Shown here: in pieces, positions 18,213 through 27,296 of the stretch | Numbering within the stretch: the first letter of the stretch is position 1 | Layout of the letters: every line of letters starts with the position of its first letter | NCBI RefSeq assembly: GCF_015207395.1 | Contig: NZ_JADEWX010000003.1 | Coordinates: 1-64,000, forward strand | From: Nodosilinea sp. LEGE 07088 | Lineage (GTDB): Bacteria; Cyanobacteriota; Cyanobacteriia; Phormidesmidales; Phormidesmidaceae | DNA length: 64,000 nt | Direction: 5' to 3' | Notes under the pieces: generated by a model | What the model was told of the DNA's origin: nothing | The model's input: only the letters and a program-made list of their open reading frames with translations | Database searches by the model: none | Made by a program: the position numbers and the translations under genes

Positions 18213-18818
18213 TTATGGACAGGGCTGGGGTGTAACGTTGCTGCCAACACCGTTGGGGCCAGTCCGAGCAATCCAGCCTGTGCTGCCATTAAACATCGTC
18301 GTGGCCATCCAGATCCGGCCATCAGAGGTTGTGCTTTGGGTCGGGGGGTTGGTGCTAGCAAAAATGTTATCGCCAGCATTGTAGCCTGCTATCACCGTCC
18401 CGGTTGCCGGGCTCGACCTCACGACTAAGCCAAAGTTGGCCCTGAAGCAAGCCCTAGTGGTAGGCGGTGGAGTGCTGCCACAGGGGCCCAGATTGCCTGC
18501 ATTGAGCCAGCCCACCGGCTGCACTGACGATAGGGTACCGCTACCCAAGAAAAACTGCGCTCGCCCCGAGGCCACTACGCCAGTCAGGGTGATCTGGGTA
18601 CCCGCTGCCAGGGTGCCAATGCGGTTGGTTGTTGGCCCTAGGGCGGAGTTGTCAAAGATCTGTGCCGCTTGGTTGAGTCGCCGACAGCCGCGAATTAGGT
18701 TGGTATTCTCAGTCAGCGGTCTCGTGTCTTGGGCTAGGGCGGGGGCAATCGCCACTGAACTGGCCGACACCAGGGCGATCGCGCCTAGGGAAAGACGCCG
18801 CAGTGCTGGGGATGTCAT
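18213..18818 (-). CDS. Exported protein with two SH3-like modules
   Basis: The 201-residue protein begins with a signal peptide: basic RRL, a hydrophobic stretch, then APALAQ, with cleavage expected after ALA. The mature part has two bacterial SH3-like repeats, each with a paired cysteine (RGCRRLN... and RACFRAN...). The second contains LVVRSSPATGTVIAGYNAGDNI and GSTGWIARTG, typical SH3b strands. Such proteins bind cell wall or matrix components. Function is not known more precisely. Confidence 0.8.
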   Translation of the reverse strand: MTSPALRRLSLGAIALVSASSVAIAPALAQDTRPLTENTNLIRGCRRLNQAAQIFDNSALGPTTNRIGTLAAGTQITLTGVVASGRAQFFLGSGTLSSVQPVGWLNAGNLGPCGSTPPPTTRACFRANFGLVVRSSPATGTVIAGYNAGDNIFASTNPPTQSTTSDGRIWMATTMFNGSTGWIARTGPNGVGSNVTPQPCP

Positions 18819-19192
18819 AGGTGCTCCTAAACGGATGGTTTAACCAATTTTTTACCGTAATCGGGGGAATCACCTGGTCATCGTATCATTAGCACGGTTG
18901 GCCCCCAGCAGGGGCGTCATCATTTTGTAATGCAGGGGCCGCGAGTCTGAGAAACCGGGTTTCTGGGCCAACTGCCGGGGGCTGAGCACCGCACATAAGA
19001 GTTCGTTCCCAAAGGTGGCTCTAGGCTGGGCTAGGGCAGACTCTAATCAGGGTAACCGTCGCCATCGTTGTATCCCCCTGGTCTCGATCAGCATCTGTTC
19101 TCTAGCGTGCCATCGATTTAGCCATCGCCGCCCCAAGGTTAGGGACAGACGTGGGACAATAAACACCCTGTGCGCAAATTGGTAACAACGGT
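18819..19192. other. Divergent promoter region with a small palindrome
   Basis: This 374-bp region lies between a minus-strand and a plus-strand gene. It carries AGAAACC-G-GGTTTCT at 18950-18964, a short palindrome of a kind that recurs in cyanobacterial spacers. No coding frame is supported. Confidence 0.45.
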
Positions 19193-20239
19193 ATGACGGC
19201 GGCAATGCCCTATTCTTCTGAGGCGATCGAGTCAGCAATGCAGGCGGGGGAGCTCACCTTTGCCCTGCCCGACCCCAGCGACGAAAATATTTCTGACTAC
19301 GAGTTCAATCAGCAGATGGAAGCGGCCTGGCAGGTGTGCGATCGCTTTGACCTGCAAACCGATATCTGGCGGGGGCGGATCTTGAGGACGGTGCGCGATC
19401 GCGAAAAGCGCGGTGGCGACGGGCGCGGCACCGGCTTTCTCAACTGGCTCAAAGACCGCGAAATCACCAAAAGCCATGCCTACAACCTGATCGAGTTGGC
19501 CGAGAGCGCCGACCAGCTGCTCGACGCGGGTATGCTCACCCCCAAAGAGGTGAACCAGTTCAGCAAGCGCGCCTTTGTCGAAACCGCCAAAGCCGCCCCC
19601 GAGGTGCAGCAACTGGTCAGCGACTCAGCTCGCAAGGGCGACCACATCACCCGTCGCGAAGTGCGCCAGGTGGCCAACGAGTGGGCCGCCATGACCTCGG
19701 ATCTGATCCCCGAAACCCTGCGGGAAAAAGCTGCCGACAATACCATTCCCAGCCGCTACATTGCGCCCCTGGTGAAGGAGATGGAAAAACTGCCCCCCGT
19801 CCACCAAACCACCCTCAAAACCGAAGTCGAGCTCAACCCCGACCTCGATACCCTGAAGCAGGTCACCGCCGAAGCCCGCTATCTCTCCAAGTATTTAGCC
19901 TCCGCCAACCAGGTGCAGCTGCTCGAAGCCAGCGGTGTCAACCTGGAGCTGGCCCTCGAAGAAGCCCTGCGAGTGGGATGTTTGAACTCTGCCGCCGATA
20001 TGGTGGCCCAGGCCGCCCAAATTGAGCAGACCGCCGTCAAGCTCTTCACTGCTTGGAAGCGACTGAACCAGTTGGCCGAACGAGTATTTGTTGACAGTGG
20101 CGAAAGTACCCCGAACCTGCGCGCCCTGCTCACCGCCCTCGGCCCGGTCACTAGCGAAACCGTGCAGGTGCGCCTGGGCGAGATCGACAGCGTCACCGCC
20201 CAAACCATCCGCTGGCGCCTGATGGTGGAAGAGGATTGA
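19193..20239 (+). CDS. Conserved hypothetical protein with ParB/DUF3102-like helical region
   Basis: This 348-residue, largely helical soluble protein has a segment FLNWLKDREITKSHAYNLIELAESADQLL (residues ~82-110) resembling the helix-turn-helix of DUF3102/KorB-type DNA-binding proteins, in which a kinase- or ParB-like repeat reads a DNA site. The rest resembles no family I can name with confidence. A second ATG (MPYSS) lies four codons inside. There is no operon partner; it is convergent with the hicA remnant. Confidence 0.6.
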   Translation: MTAAMPYSSEAIESAMQAGELTFALPDPSDENISDYEFNQQMEAAWQVCDRFDLQTDIWRGRILRTVRDREKRGGDGRGTGFLNWLKDREITKSHAYNLIELAESADQLLDAGMLTPKEVNQFSKRAFVETAKAAPEVQQLVSDSARKGDHITRREVRQVANEWAAMTSDLIPETLREKAADNTIPSRYIAPLVKEMEKLPPVHQTTLKTEVELNPDLDTLKQVTAEARYLSKYLASANQVQLLEASGVNLELALEEALRVGCLNSAADMVAQAAQIEQTAVKLFTAWKRLNQLAERVFVDSGESTPNLRALLTALGPVTSETVQVRLGEIDSVTAQTIRWRLMVEED

Positions 20240-20272
20240 CTTCTGGAAATCTTCCAGAGGCTTGGCTGAATC

Positions 20273-20380
20273 TCAATTTAGAAATTCATCACTGCCCGCA
20301 GCCTGGCGATCGAGTTCAAAGCCCAACGGCTTGAGGCGTTTGACAATTTGACGATACTTAAACCCAGCTAGACGACCCAT
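20273..20380 (-). pseudogene. hicA: hicA toxin stump (35 codons)
   Basis: The minus strand encodes MGRLAGFKYRQIVKRLKPLG, then FELDRQAAGSDEFLN and TGA. This is the first half of a HicA mRNA interferase, which normally continues after an RQAAGSHE-like stretch for another 40 or so residues. The catalytic His that normally follows the GS is replaced by Asp (GSDEF), and the C-terminal strands are absent. The ATG overlaps the hicB stop (TGATG), the coupling expected of a hicBA pair. The toxin should be inactive. Confidence 0.8.
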
Positions 20381-20619
20381 CAGATGCCCAGAACAAGGGG
20401 GTAATCAAAGGTGTCTTCAATATTAGTAAGACTCATCATTGGTTGAGGTGTTTGATGCTCTGATTGGTCTTCTAAAAGCTTTTGAGCCACGTCGCGAGCA
20501 ATCTCGATCGTTTCGGCAACAGTTCTTCCCTGGACTACTAAACCTGGGATATCGTTAGACGTAGCCAGGTAAACTCCTTCAGGGAGTTTTTCAATATGAA
20601 GCTTAGCAATTTGTTCCAT
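20380..20619 (-). CDS. hicB: HicB-type antitoxin
   Basis: The 79-residue protein starts MEQIAKLHIEKLPEGVYLAT and contains DIPGLVVQGRTVAETIEIA, the partial RNase H fold of HicB antitoxins, which neutralise HicA and often repress their own promoter. I chose the ATG at 20619 because the fold begins there. A much longer frame from 20832 would overlap holB and adds unrelated sequence. No C-terminal ribbon-helix-helix or HTH domain is visible, so DNA binding is uncertain. Confidence 0.85.
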   Translation of the reverse strand: MEQIAKLHIEKLPEGVYLATSNDIPGLVVQGRTVAETIEIARDVAQKLLEDQSEHQTPQPMMSLTNIEDTFDYPLVLGI

Positions 20620-20732
20620 GGGGGTATTCTTCACTCTGAATGGAAATGGCTGGATGAGCACAATCCGCAACTTGAGAAGACAACGGCCTATCTCCATTGA
20701 TTGTAAGCAAGAGAGCTGCCCTAGTGATCCCC

Positions 20733-21689
20733 TTAGACTTTGACTAGAGACATTAGCATTACCTCCCATACCAGGCGGGGCTGGACAAAGCGGCGCAGGT
20801 AGCCCTTGGCGGCTTCCAGCTGGGGTAGCCACCGGGGGCTTTCGGTCGGGTGGTGTTGCCAGTACCAGTTGAGCAGGTAATCGAGCAGCCAGAGCTGCGC
20901 TTCGGTATCCAGGGTTTTGGCCACCTGGCGACCCTGTTCCAGGGCTTCACGCAGGCTGCGGGGGGGCTGGTGTAGGGCCGTCAATAGCTCATCGGGAATA
21001 TTTTGGAGCTGTTGGTAGGCGGCGATCGCACCTCCTGGGCTGCCCTGGGCCATGGCCAAAACCTGCGGCTGCTCTAGGATGTCTGCCTGCCCCATCTGAT
21101 GCAGCACCGTCATCATATCTGCCCCATTGAGCCGCTGAAAGGGGATGGTCTGGCAGCGTGACACTAGCGTTGGCAGTAGTGATTGGGGGCCAGGGGCGAG
21201 CAAAACAATCGTCGCCTTTCCCGGTTCTTCCAGGGTTTTGAGCAGAGCGTTGGCGGCCCCCTCGGCCATGGTTTCGGCCGCTTCAATCACCACCACAGCA
21301 CGGGGCGCTTCCAGCGGCGGGCGGCTGAGAAATTGGGCTATTTGCCGCACCTGCTCCAGGCGGGTTTGGGGCGGGCTTTTGCGTGTAAGGCCAGCCTCGG
21401 CGGCCTGGGATGCGCCGATCAGCTTACCCTGGTGCAGATAGGTGGGCTCAACCCAGAGCAGATCGGGGTGATTGCGCTGGGCAATGCGCCGCGCTAACAC
21501 CGTAGACAGGGTCGTCGGATCGGGGGCAAACAAGATTTCTGCAAAGCGCTCTGCGGCTAGCCGTCGCCCGATGCCGTGGGGGCCAGCAAACAGGTAAGCT
21601 GGGGCCACCCGTTGGTGATCTACCGCACGACAGAGTAGCGCCACGGCGGTGTCTTGGCCCACTAGGTCGTCAAACTGGGGGTGTACCAC
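20733..21689 (-). CDS. holB: DNA polymerase III delta' subunit
   Basis: The 318-residue clamp-loader subunit begins with the AAA+ entry FDDLVGQDTAVALL and has the clamp-loader SRC motif (LVSRCQTIPF). Its P-loop is degenerate (GPHGIGRR, residues 36-43, no GKT), in line with delta' being a non-hydrolysing stator. It loads the sliding clamp together with tau/gamma and delta. It overlaps tmk by 28 bp; the tmk-holB order is common in bacteria. Confidence 0.92.
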   Translation of the reverse strand: MVHPQFDDLVGQDTAVALLCRAVDHQRVAPAYLFAGPHGIGRRLAAERFAEILFAPDPTTLSTVLARRIAQRNHPDLLWVEPTYLHQGKLIGASQAAEAGLTRKSPPQTRLEQVRQIAQFLSRPPLEAPRAVVVIEAAETMAEGAANALLKTLEEPGKATIVLLAPGPQSLLPTLVSRCQTIPFQRLNGADMMTVLHQMGQADILEQPQVLAMAQGSPGGAIAAYQQLQNIPDELLTALHQPPRSLREALEQGRQVAKTLDTEAQLWLLDYLLNWYWQHHPTESPRWLPQLEAAKGYLRRFVQPRLVWEVMLMSLVKV

Positions 21690-22345
21690 TGCTGTACATA
21701 CCTATCGACAACGGCATCAATCTCGGTGGCTACGGCATCGGTCTCAGCGGCGGCATCGATGGCCACAATGCGGTCTGAATGTTGCTCAGCCAGTTGCTCA
21801 AACCCCTGCTGTACCCGCTGGTGAAAGGCCAAATCGGCCTGCTCCATGCGATCGGCGGCCCCTCGTTGGCGGGTGCGGGCCAGGCCAACTGCTGCATCAA
21901 GCTGAAGCCATAGGGTGAGGTCAGGCAATAACCCGCCGGTAGCTACCTGGTTGAGCTGGTGAATTAGATCGAGATCCAGGCCCCGCCCGTAGCCCTGATA
22001 AGCCACCGTCGAATCAACGTAGCGATCGCACAGTACCCAGCTTCCGTCCGCCAGAGCGGGCTTAATCAGCTCTTCGACGTGCTGGGCGCGATCGGCGGCA
22101 TACAGGAGCAGTTCAGCCCGACTGGCCATCGGGGTTGCGCTGCGATAGTCAAGCAACAAGTGCCGAATTTCCTGGCCCAGTTCAGTCCCCCCGGGTTCGC
22201 GGGTGGTCACAATCTGGGAAATAGCGCCCTGGCGCTGGAGGTCTTGTATGCGATCGCTGCCCTGCAGCGTAGCCTGTAGCCGCTGGAGCTGAGTCGATTT
22301 GCCACAGCCCTCTACGCCCTCAAATACCACCAGCCTTCCAGACAT
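21662..22345 (-). CDS. tmk: Thymidylate kinase
   Basis: The 227-residue kinase phosphorylates dTMP to dTDP. It shows the P-loop FEGVEGCGKSTQ (residues 8-19), the DRX-like catalytic segment CDRYVDSTVAYQGYGR, the TREPGG substrate motif and a lid region rich in Arg (RTRQRGAADR). It opens the tmk-holB pair and overlaps the next gene by 28 bp. The length is normal. Confidence 0.95.
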   Translation of the reverse strand: MSGRLVVFEGVEGCGKSTQLQRLQATLQGSDRIQDLQRQGAISQIVTTREPGGTELGQEIRHLLLDYRSATPMASRAELLLYAADRAQHVEELIKPALADGSWVLCDRYVDSTVAYQGYGRGLDLDLIHQLNQVATGGLLPDLTLWLQLDAAVGLARTRQRGAADRMEQADLAFHQRVQQGFEQLAEQHSDRIVAIDAAAETDAVATEIDAVVDRYVQQWYTPSLTT

Positions 22346-22593
22346 CGTTGGCTATAGTTAAACTATCCACTCAAGCTTACAGGCAAGGCCAACCCTTGAT
22401 GTGGCCATGGCTTAGTCCTTACCCCAGCCATTTTGAAGAATGTGCTATACGTTAAAACATATATCAAAGCTGATGCAACACCTTTGCTGTAGGCTTGTAC
22501 GTGTCTTCCTCCCTTTATAAAGCCCCCATAACATCTAGTCCATAGCCGTCAACTACTAACAAATTGCCAAGCTAGTTTTAGCAGAGGATACCT

Positions 22594-22911
22594 ATGGCCC
22601 GGTATACCAATCTAGTGCCTGTACCTGTCGCTACTGCACGGTTGCGAGATTCAATCGTCAGCACATTGCAGGCCTGTGGTCTGAATATGGTCTATGAGAC
22701 CAAAGATTATTTAGTAGCTAAAGAGCAGCCAGGCAACGTGTCGTTGGCCCAACTCACGACGATCGAGGTTTTGATTAACCCATCGACGGCTGATGCCAAT
22801 GCTACCCTGGTTAACCTGGTCGTTAAGAATGAAGAGTTGCCGCTAAGCCTCAACAACCATTGTGAGCAGGTCTTTAGTGCGGTCAATCAAGCTCTTGTGG
22901 CGGCGGTTTAG
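22594..22911 (+). CDS. Conserved cyanobacterial hypothetical protein
   Basis: The 105-residue soluble protein reads MARYTNLVPVPVATARLRDS at its start and looks like a small alpha/beta domain (CGLNMVYETKDYLVAKE, then TTIEVLIN). I recall similar proteins as uncharacterised conserved genes in cyanobacteria but cannot name a function. It stands alone between tmk and the FHA gene. Confidence 0.7.
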   Translation: MARYTNLVPVPVATARLRDSIVSTLQACGLNMVYETKDYLVAKEQPGNVSLAQLTTIEVLINPSTADANATLVNLVVKNEELPLSLNNHCEQVFSAVNQALVAAV

Positions 22912-22995
22912 TCTGTCAGCTCTCATCTAGGGCTTAAGGTTACCGCCAATACCGCTAAGCTCTGCCTAGGCTTTGCTTAGGTGATGTTAAGGGAG

Positions 22996-23451
22996 TTAAG
23001 CATCGGTGTCGTTATCCAGCCCATCGATGTACTCTTCACCCTCTTCAACCATATTTGGGCTGATTAGGGTAATGTCAAATTCATCCGGAGGCATGGTCGA
23101 CTGGCTATCCCGTTTGAGTTGGTAATAAATCGCTCGAGCCTGGGGCCCAAAAACAATCTCGTCCTCATTCTTGAGGTCATGGGCTTGAAGCTTACGTCCG
23201 TTGATTAGCATGCCGTTAGCGCTGGGCTTGCCCTTGAGATTTCCATCCACAATGCGGTAATAGAAGGTATCGTCATCCTTGGGCAACTGCACCAGCGTAG
23301 CGTGGTGACGCGACACGAACTGAGACGACAGTCAAATGTCGCACTTGGGATCACGCCCGATGGAGTACACCGACCCATCTAAAACGATTTCTCGACGCCC
23401 CTTGCTGTCTTCGACAATGAGAATGTTACTGAGTTTCGTGTGGATTGGCAT
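22996..23451 (-). pseudogene. FHA-domain protein interrupted by one in-frame TGA
   Basis: The minus strand from an ATG at 23451 encodes the start of a forkhead-associated domain, including EIVLDGSVYSIGRDPKCDI. Codon 40 (23332-23334) is then TGA. The same frame goes on at once with LSSQFVSRHHATLVQL and the rest of the domain (NLKGKPSANGMLINGRKLQ). FHA domains bind phospho-threonine through the GR and SRHH motifs, and both survive on either side of the stop. A CGA (Arg) to TGA change explains the break, since Arg suits this position. A GTG six codons after the stop could start a fragment. Length would be 151 residues if read through. Confidence 0.85.
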
Positions 23452-23786
23452 GCTCTGAACATTAGCAAAAACAAAGTTCAAAATCGGCTCATCAGAGAAC
23501 GTAAGCTTTTTAACTAACCCGTTCTAAGGTTCTAGGGGCTCCTTTGAACCCGCCTTTGACTATCACACTATGAATCTAAATGAATCTAGCTACGGCAATG
23601 TTAGCTCTATTATCGTCAGGGTAAACAGGATTTTGGGTATGTTCAAGCGCTGCTTCTCAGTGTACCCCCTTGTTGCTTTGCCTAAATGGTAGAAGAATTC
23701 TCATTGGGTGACAGATCGGTTATGGCAATCCCTTAGCAAGGCTGGGGTGGGGCTCTGCTCCAGGGCATTGGCGCAAGATGCCCGGT
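23452..23786. other. Intergenic region, nothing clear
   Basis: This 335-bp spacer lies between two minus-strand genes. It should contain the FHA gene promoter. I see no coding frame and no strong repeat. Confidence 0.4.
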
Positions 23787-24362
23787 CTAGTCACCACCGT
23801 CAACTTCGAGCTCGTCCCAGGGGTTAGAGTTGACATCGCGTAGGCGTTTGAGCATCCAATCAAAGCGAATATTACCCATGGAGAGCATATCCTCCATTTC
23901 ATCAATGTCGGCATCGTTGGGAATAGCGACGGGTCGCCAGTGCTCGCCTTGCAGGTGCTTCACCGTACTGCGGAGGCGGCTAGAGAGCAAAATAGCGAGG
24001 GCACGATAAAAGCGAGAGGCAAACCAAATATCCTGCTGTAGCTTGTGGCGCAGGTGACCGCAGGAGATCGACAGCACGATACTGGGTTCTAGGGCCGATA
24101 CGGTAGCCGATGGCGGTTGACCATCCACAAAGGACATTTCACCGACCACTTCACCGGTAGCGAGTTGAGCAATGGGGCTATCATTAAGGGCGGTTACCGT
24201 CACCTCAAGTTCACCATCCAGAATGAGAAAAAGCTCATCGCAGGGCTCGCCTTCACGGATGAGCACATCTGCAGCTTGTAGCTCTCGGCGCTGCCCAGCC
24301 TCAATCAGCCAATCGACATCTTCATCCTCTAAAACGCCGAGAATAAATACCACACGCTTCAT
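23787..24362 (-). CDS. Cyclic-nucleotide-binding domain protein
   Basis: The 191-residue protein is essentially one CRP-type beta-roll: DVLIREGEPCDELFLILDGELEV, then GEVVGEMSFVDGQPPSATVSAL with the phosphate-binding loop, and a helical end. It lacks a C-terminal DNA-binding HTH. The Arg of the canonical RSA motif in the cassette is not clear (PPSATVSA), so cAMP binding is uncertain. I prefer the ATG at 24362 (MKRVVFILGV) because the upstream 12 residues do not fit the domain. It may act as a small sensor or subunit. Confidence 0.82.
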   Translation of the reverse strand: MKRVVFILGVLEDEDVDWLIEAGQRRELQAADVLIREGEPCDELFLILDGELEVTVTALNDSPIAQLATGEVVGEMSFVDGQPPSATVSALEPSIVLSISCGHLRHKLQQDIWFASRFYRALAILLSSRLRSTVKHLQGEHWRPVAIPNDADIDEMEDMLSMGNIRFDWMLKRLRDVNSNPWDELEVDGGD

Positions 24363-24574
24363 GACTGCGGCCCTACTCCACAATAACCAAACTGCCAATG
24401 GCAGGGCTGACAGTGAAACCTAGCCCCAGGCATCAACAACAGTGTAGGCGGAACCCTAGGGTACTGTCGTCTAGCTACCTTGGATAGACTATGCCAGTTT
24501 TCTAACATAACCTACGATGGGATGTACGCAACATTACCCGAGAAGCGGGGTTCTGCAACAGTTCTAAACACGGG

Positions 24575-24763
24575 GTGAAGTATCGAGATTTTGGTGATTG
24601 GTTCGCGCTCCTAATTTTGTTCTTTCTAGTCAGCCGCATCGCCGAAACGGTGCTCGACCGGCAGCGACACTGCACCGGCCTGCGCCTAGAGTGGTATGTA
24701 GTCTTGCTGATTGTCGTAGAAGTGCTGCTATCGCTCTACGACCTATTTCTAAGCCCCCGCTGA
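24575..24763 (+). CDS. Small membrane protein, unknown
   Basis: From a GTG at 24575 the frame encodes 62 residues with two hydrophobic helices (WFALLILFFLVSRIAETVL and WYVVLLIVVEVLLSLYDLFL). The stop is 8 bp before the cnoX-like ATG, suggesting co-transcription. The second helix resembles the membrane tail of DUF155/RMD1 proteins, but no soluble part precedes it, so that could be coincidence. The existence of the gene is not certain. Confidence 0.5.
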   Translation: MKYRDFGDWFALLILFFLVSRIAETVLDRQRHCTGLRLEWYVVLLIVVEVLLSLYDLFLSPR

Positions 24764-24770
24764 GGTACCC

Positions 24771-25589
24771 ATGGGACAATCGATTGTGGTAAACCAGGCC
24801 GAGTTTGAGCAGGCGGTGCTGCAGCCCTCCTTTGATCAGCCAGTGTTGGTCGACTTTTTTGCCACCTGGTGTGGCCCCTGCCAGTTGCTCAAGCCCATGC
24901 TCGAAAGCCTGGCCCAAGAGTACGACTTTACCCTGGCCAAGGTTGATATTGACCAAAACCCTGAACTGGCTAAGGCCTTTGGGGTGGAGGGTGTACCTGA
25001 CGTACGCATTGTCACCCAGGGGCAGGTACAGGAGGGGTTCGTTGGGGTGCTGCCCGAACCACAGCTGCGGGAACTGTTGAGTGGGCTAGGCCTGCAATCG
25101 AGTCTGGAGAACGATCTCAAGATCTTTGAGGTGGCTCAGGCGACGGCAGATCCAGCGGAAATTTTTCCGGCCCTGACGACTCTGCTCACCCGCTACCCCA
25201 ACAATGGCCAGATTTTGATCAAGGCAGCCCAAGTATATCTGGCCCAGGGTGACGATGCCCTAGCCAGCCAGTACCTGGATCTGATTGACCCCAGCGATCG
25301 CACCGTGGCTGACCAAGGGGAAGGCGTGCGGGGGCTGCTCACCCTGCGGCAGTCCCTGACGGATTTAGGGGATGAGCCCCTGGATCACGTGTTTAGGGTG
25401 GCCGTTGGAGCCGCCCTAGCCAGCGATTTTGAGTCCGCCCTAGGGAAATTCTTGGAAATCGTGAGGTGCGATCGAACCTATCGCCACGATGGTGCCCGCA
25501 AAGCCATGCTGACGGTGTTTAAGCTGCTGGGTCATGACGACCCGCTTACCCTCACCTATCGCAAGCAGCTGATGCAAGCGCTTTACTAG
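24771..25589 (+). CDS. cnoX: Thioredoxin-TPR protein, CnoX/YbbN-like chaperedoxin
   Basis: The 272-residue protein joins an N-terminal thioredoxin domain with an intact WCGPC site (residues 33-37) to C-terminal TPR-like helices (LLTRYPNNGQILIKAAQVYLAQGD...). This is the CnoX/YbbN architecture: a holdase that also protects cysteines of clients passed to GroEL. Unlike E. coli CnoX, this protein keeps both active-site cysteines. It lies 8 bp after the small membrane gene. Confidence 0.88.
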   Translation: MGQSIVVNQAEFEQAVLQPSFDQPVLVDFFATWCGPCQLLKPMLESLAQEYDFTLAKVDIDQNPELAKAFGVEGVPDVRIVTQGQVQEGFVGVLPEPQLRELLSGLGLQSSLENDLKIFEVAQATADPAEIFPALTTLLTRYPNNGQILIKAAQVYLAQGDDALASQYLDLIDPSDRTVADQGEGVRGLLTLRQSLTDLGDEPLDHVFRVAVGAALASDFESALGKFLEIVRCDRTYRHDGARKAMLTVFKLLGHDDPLTLTYRKQLMQALY

Positions 25590-25741
25590 AGACAGCCGCT
25601 GCGCTCAGTAAAAACTGAAGAATCCTGGGTCGGGTAAATTTGGTTAAGGCTACGACAGTTATTCTAAAGACAGGTGCCTAAGCTAGTTCTCAAATACTTT
25701 GTCCTGAGTATTTTGGCCTATGAAATCTGAGCAGTAATCCT

Positions 25742-25960
25742 ATGGCATTTCTGACCCGCTGGCTTCAGTTTTTGCGATTTCTCGAAGGGCTGCTAGAGCT
25801 TTTAGACTTCCTCGCGACTCCCCTGGGTCTGATCGCCGGGGTCGGGATCGGTCTATATAGCATGCTGGTCGGGTTGGGCATCGATGCATCTGCTGCGGCT
25901 ACCCTGGCCGGGTCGGTTGCTTTAGTGCTCAGCTGCCTCATCACTCGCCCTGATTTTTGA
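25742..25960 (+). CDS. Small hydrophobic protein, unknown
   Basis: The 72-residue protein has two to three predicted helices (LRFLEGLLELLDFLATPLGL, then GVGIGLYSMLVGLG and AAATLAGSVALVLSCLI). There is no recognised family. It precedes moeA by 94 bp on the same strand. Coding status rests on hydrophobicity pattern and a clean frame only. Confidence 0.55.
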   Translation: MAFLTRWLQFLRFLEGLLELLDFLATPLGLIAGVGIGLYSMLVGLGIDASAAATLAGSVALVLSCLITRPDF

Positions 25961-26054
25961 GGATTTTAACCAAGGCGTTCGCGCTCGGGTTTGTCCTTGC
26001 CCATAGCGTCTCTCGACGCTGTCTCACCGCCTCGTCTTTCTGACCTTTCCCCCT

Positions 26055-27287
26055 ATGCTCCCCGCCGCCGAGGCCGAAGCCAAAATTCTAAGTCTCGTTT
26101 CACTCCCCGCAGAGACTGAGCAAGTTTCCTTAGATGCTGCCCTGGGGCGCATTCTGGCCCAGTCTATTCCTAGCCCGCTTGATTTTCCCCACTGGGATAA
26201 TTCGGCGATGGATGGCTATGCGGTGCGTTACGACGATGTGCAGGGGGCCGGTGCTGGTACCCCGGTGGCGCTAACGGTGACGGAGACCATTCCAGCGGGG
26301 CGATCGCCTACGCTGCCTGTGGGCCCAGGTCAGGCGGCCCGTATTCTCACGGGGTCGATGTTGCCCGCTGGGGCGGACACCATTGTCATTCAAGAGGTCA
26401 CCCGGCGCGAGGGCGATCGAGTGCTGGTGCTAGAGGCTCCCCAACCGGGCCAGTTTGTACGCCGTCGGGGCAGTTTTTGTCGGGCAAATGACCCACTGAT
26501 GGGGGCAGGGCTGCCCATTGGTGGGCCAGAGCTGGCGGTGCTGGCGGCGGCCCAGTGTGTGCAGGTGCCCGTGTTTCGTCAGCCCCGGGTGGCCATTCTC
26601 TCGACCGGGGATGAGTTGGTGTCGCCCACAACGCCCCTCCAGCCGGGTCAAATTGTTGACTCTAATCAGTACGCGTTAGGGGCCCTGGTGCGTCGAGTGG
26701 GGGCGGTGCCGATACCGATGGGAATCGTACCCGACCAGCCCCAGGCTCTCAAAGCCGCGATTCAGCTGGCGCTGACCCAAGCGGATGTCATTTTGTCTTC
26801 TGGCGGGGTGTCGGTGGGTGACTTCGACTATGTCGATGACATCCTGGCGGACTTGGGGGCGATGCTGCACGTGCGCTCGGTGGCGGTGAAACCCGGTAAG
26901 CCCCTCACGGTGGCTACTTTCCCCGCTGGACAAGGGGCTGATAGGCTCTACTTTGGTCTGCCGGGCAACCCGGTGTCGGCCCTGGTCACCTTTTGGCGGT
27001 TTGTGGCCCCAGCCCTGCGCCAGCGATCGGGGCTAGGGGAAGGCTGGGGGCCGATGTTTGTGCCAGCTACTACCCGCCATGGGCTCAAGGCGGGTGGGCA
27101 GCGAGAAACCTATCTGTGGGGCAGACTGGAGTCAACCCCTGCTGGCCACTGGTTTGAGCTGGCCAGCGGCGGCCATAACTCCGGTAATCTGATTAATCTG
27201 GCGGGCACCAACGCCCTGGCAGTCGTCCCCGTTGGCACCACCTCCATCCCCGCCAATGAAACCGTACGGGTTATGGTTGTGGGCTGA
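26055..27287 (+). CDS. moeA: Molybdopterin molybdenumtransferase
   Basis: The 410-residue enzyme inserts molybdate into adenylylated molybdopterin to give molybdenum cofactor. Visible motifs are DFPHWDNSAMDGYAV near the N-terminus, RILTGSMLPAGADTIV, and the MoCF/MoaB fold with STGDELV, SSGGVSVGDFDYV and GLPGNPVSALVTF. The C-terminal small domain ends ANETVRVMVV. The length is normal. No other moa gene is in the window. Confidence 0.96.
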   Translation: MLPAAEAEAKILSLVSLPAETEQVSLDAALGRILAQSIPSPLDFPHWDNSAMDGYAVRYDDVQGAGAGTPVALTVTETIPAGRSPTLPVGPGQAARILTGSMLPAGADTIVIQEVTRREGDRVLVLEAPQPGQFVRRRGSFCRANDPLMGAGLPIGGPELAVLAAAQCVQVPVFRQPRVAILSTGDELVSPTTPLQPGQIVDSNQYALGALVRRVGAVPIPMGIVPDQPQALKAAIQLALTQADVILSSGGVSVGDFDYVDDILADLGAMLHVRSVAVKPGKPLTVATFPAGQGADRLYFGLPGNPVSALVTFWRFVAPALRQRSGLGEGWGPMFVPATTRHGLKAGGQRETYLWGRLESTPAGHWFELASGGHNSGNLINLAGTNALAVVPVGTTSIPANETVRVMVVG

Positions 27288-27296
27288 GGCGTTGCC

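Noticed and set aside
20620-20832. Longer N-terminus for hicB
   Set aside because: Overlaps holB and adds Pro/Gly-rich sequence not in the HicB fold; the family starts at MEQIAKL.
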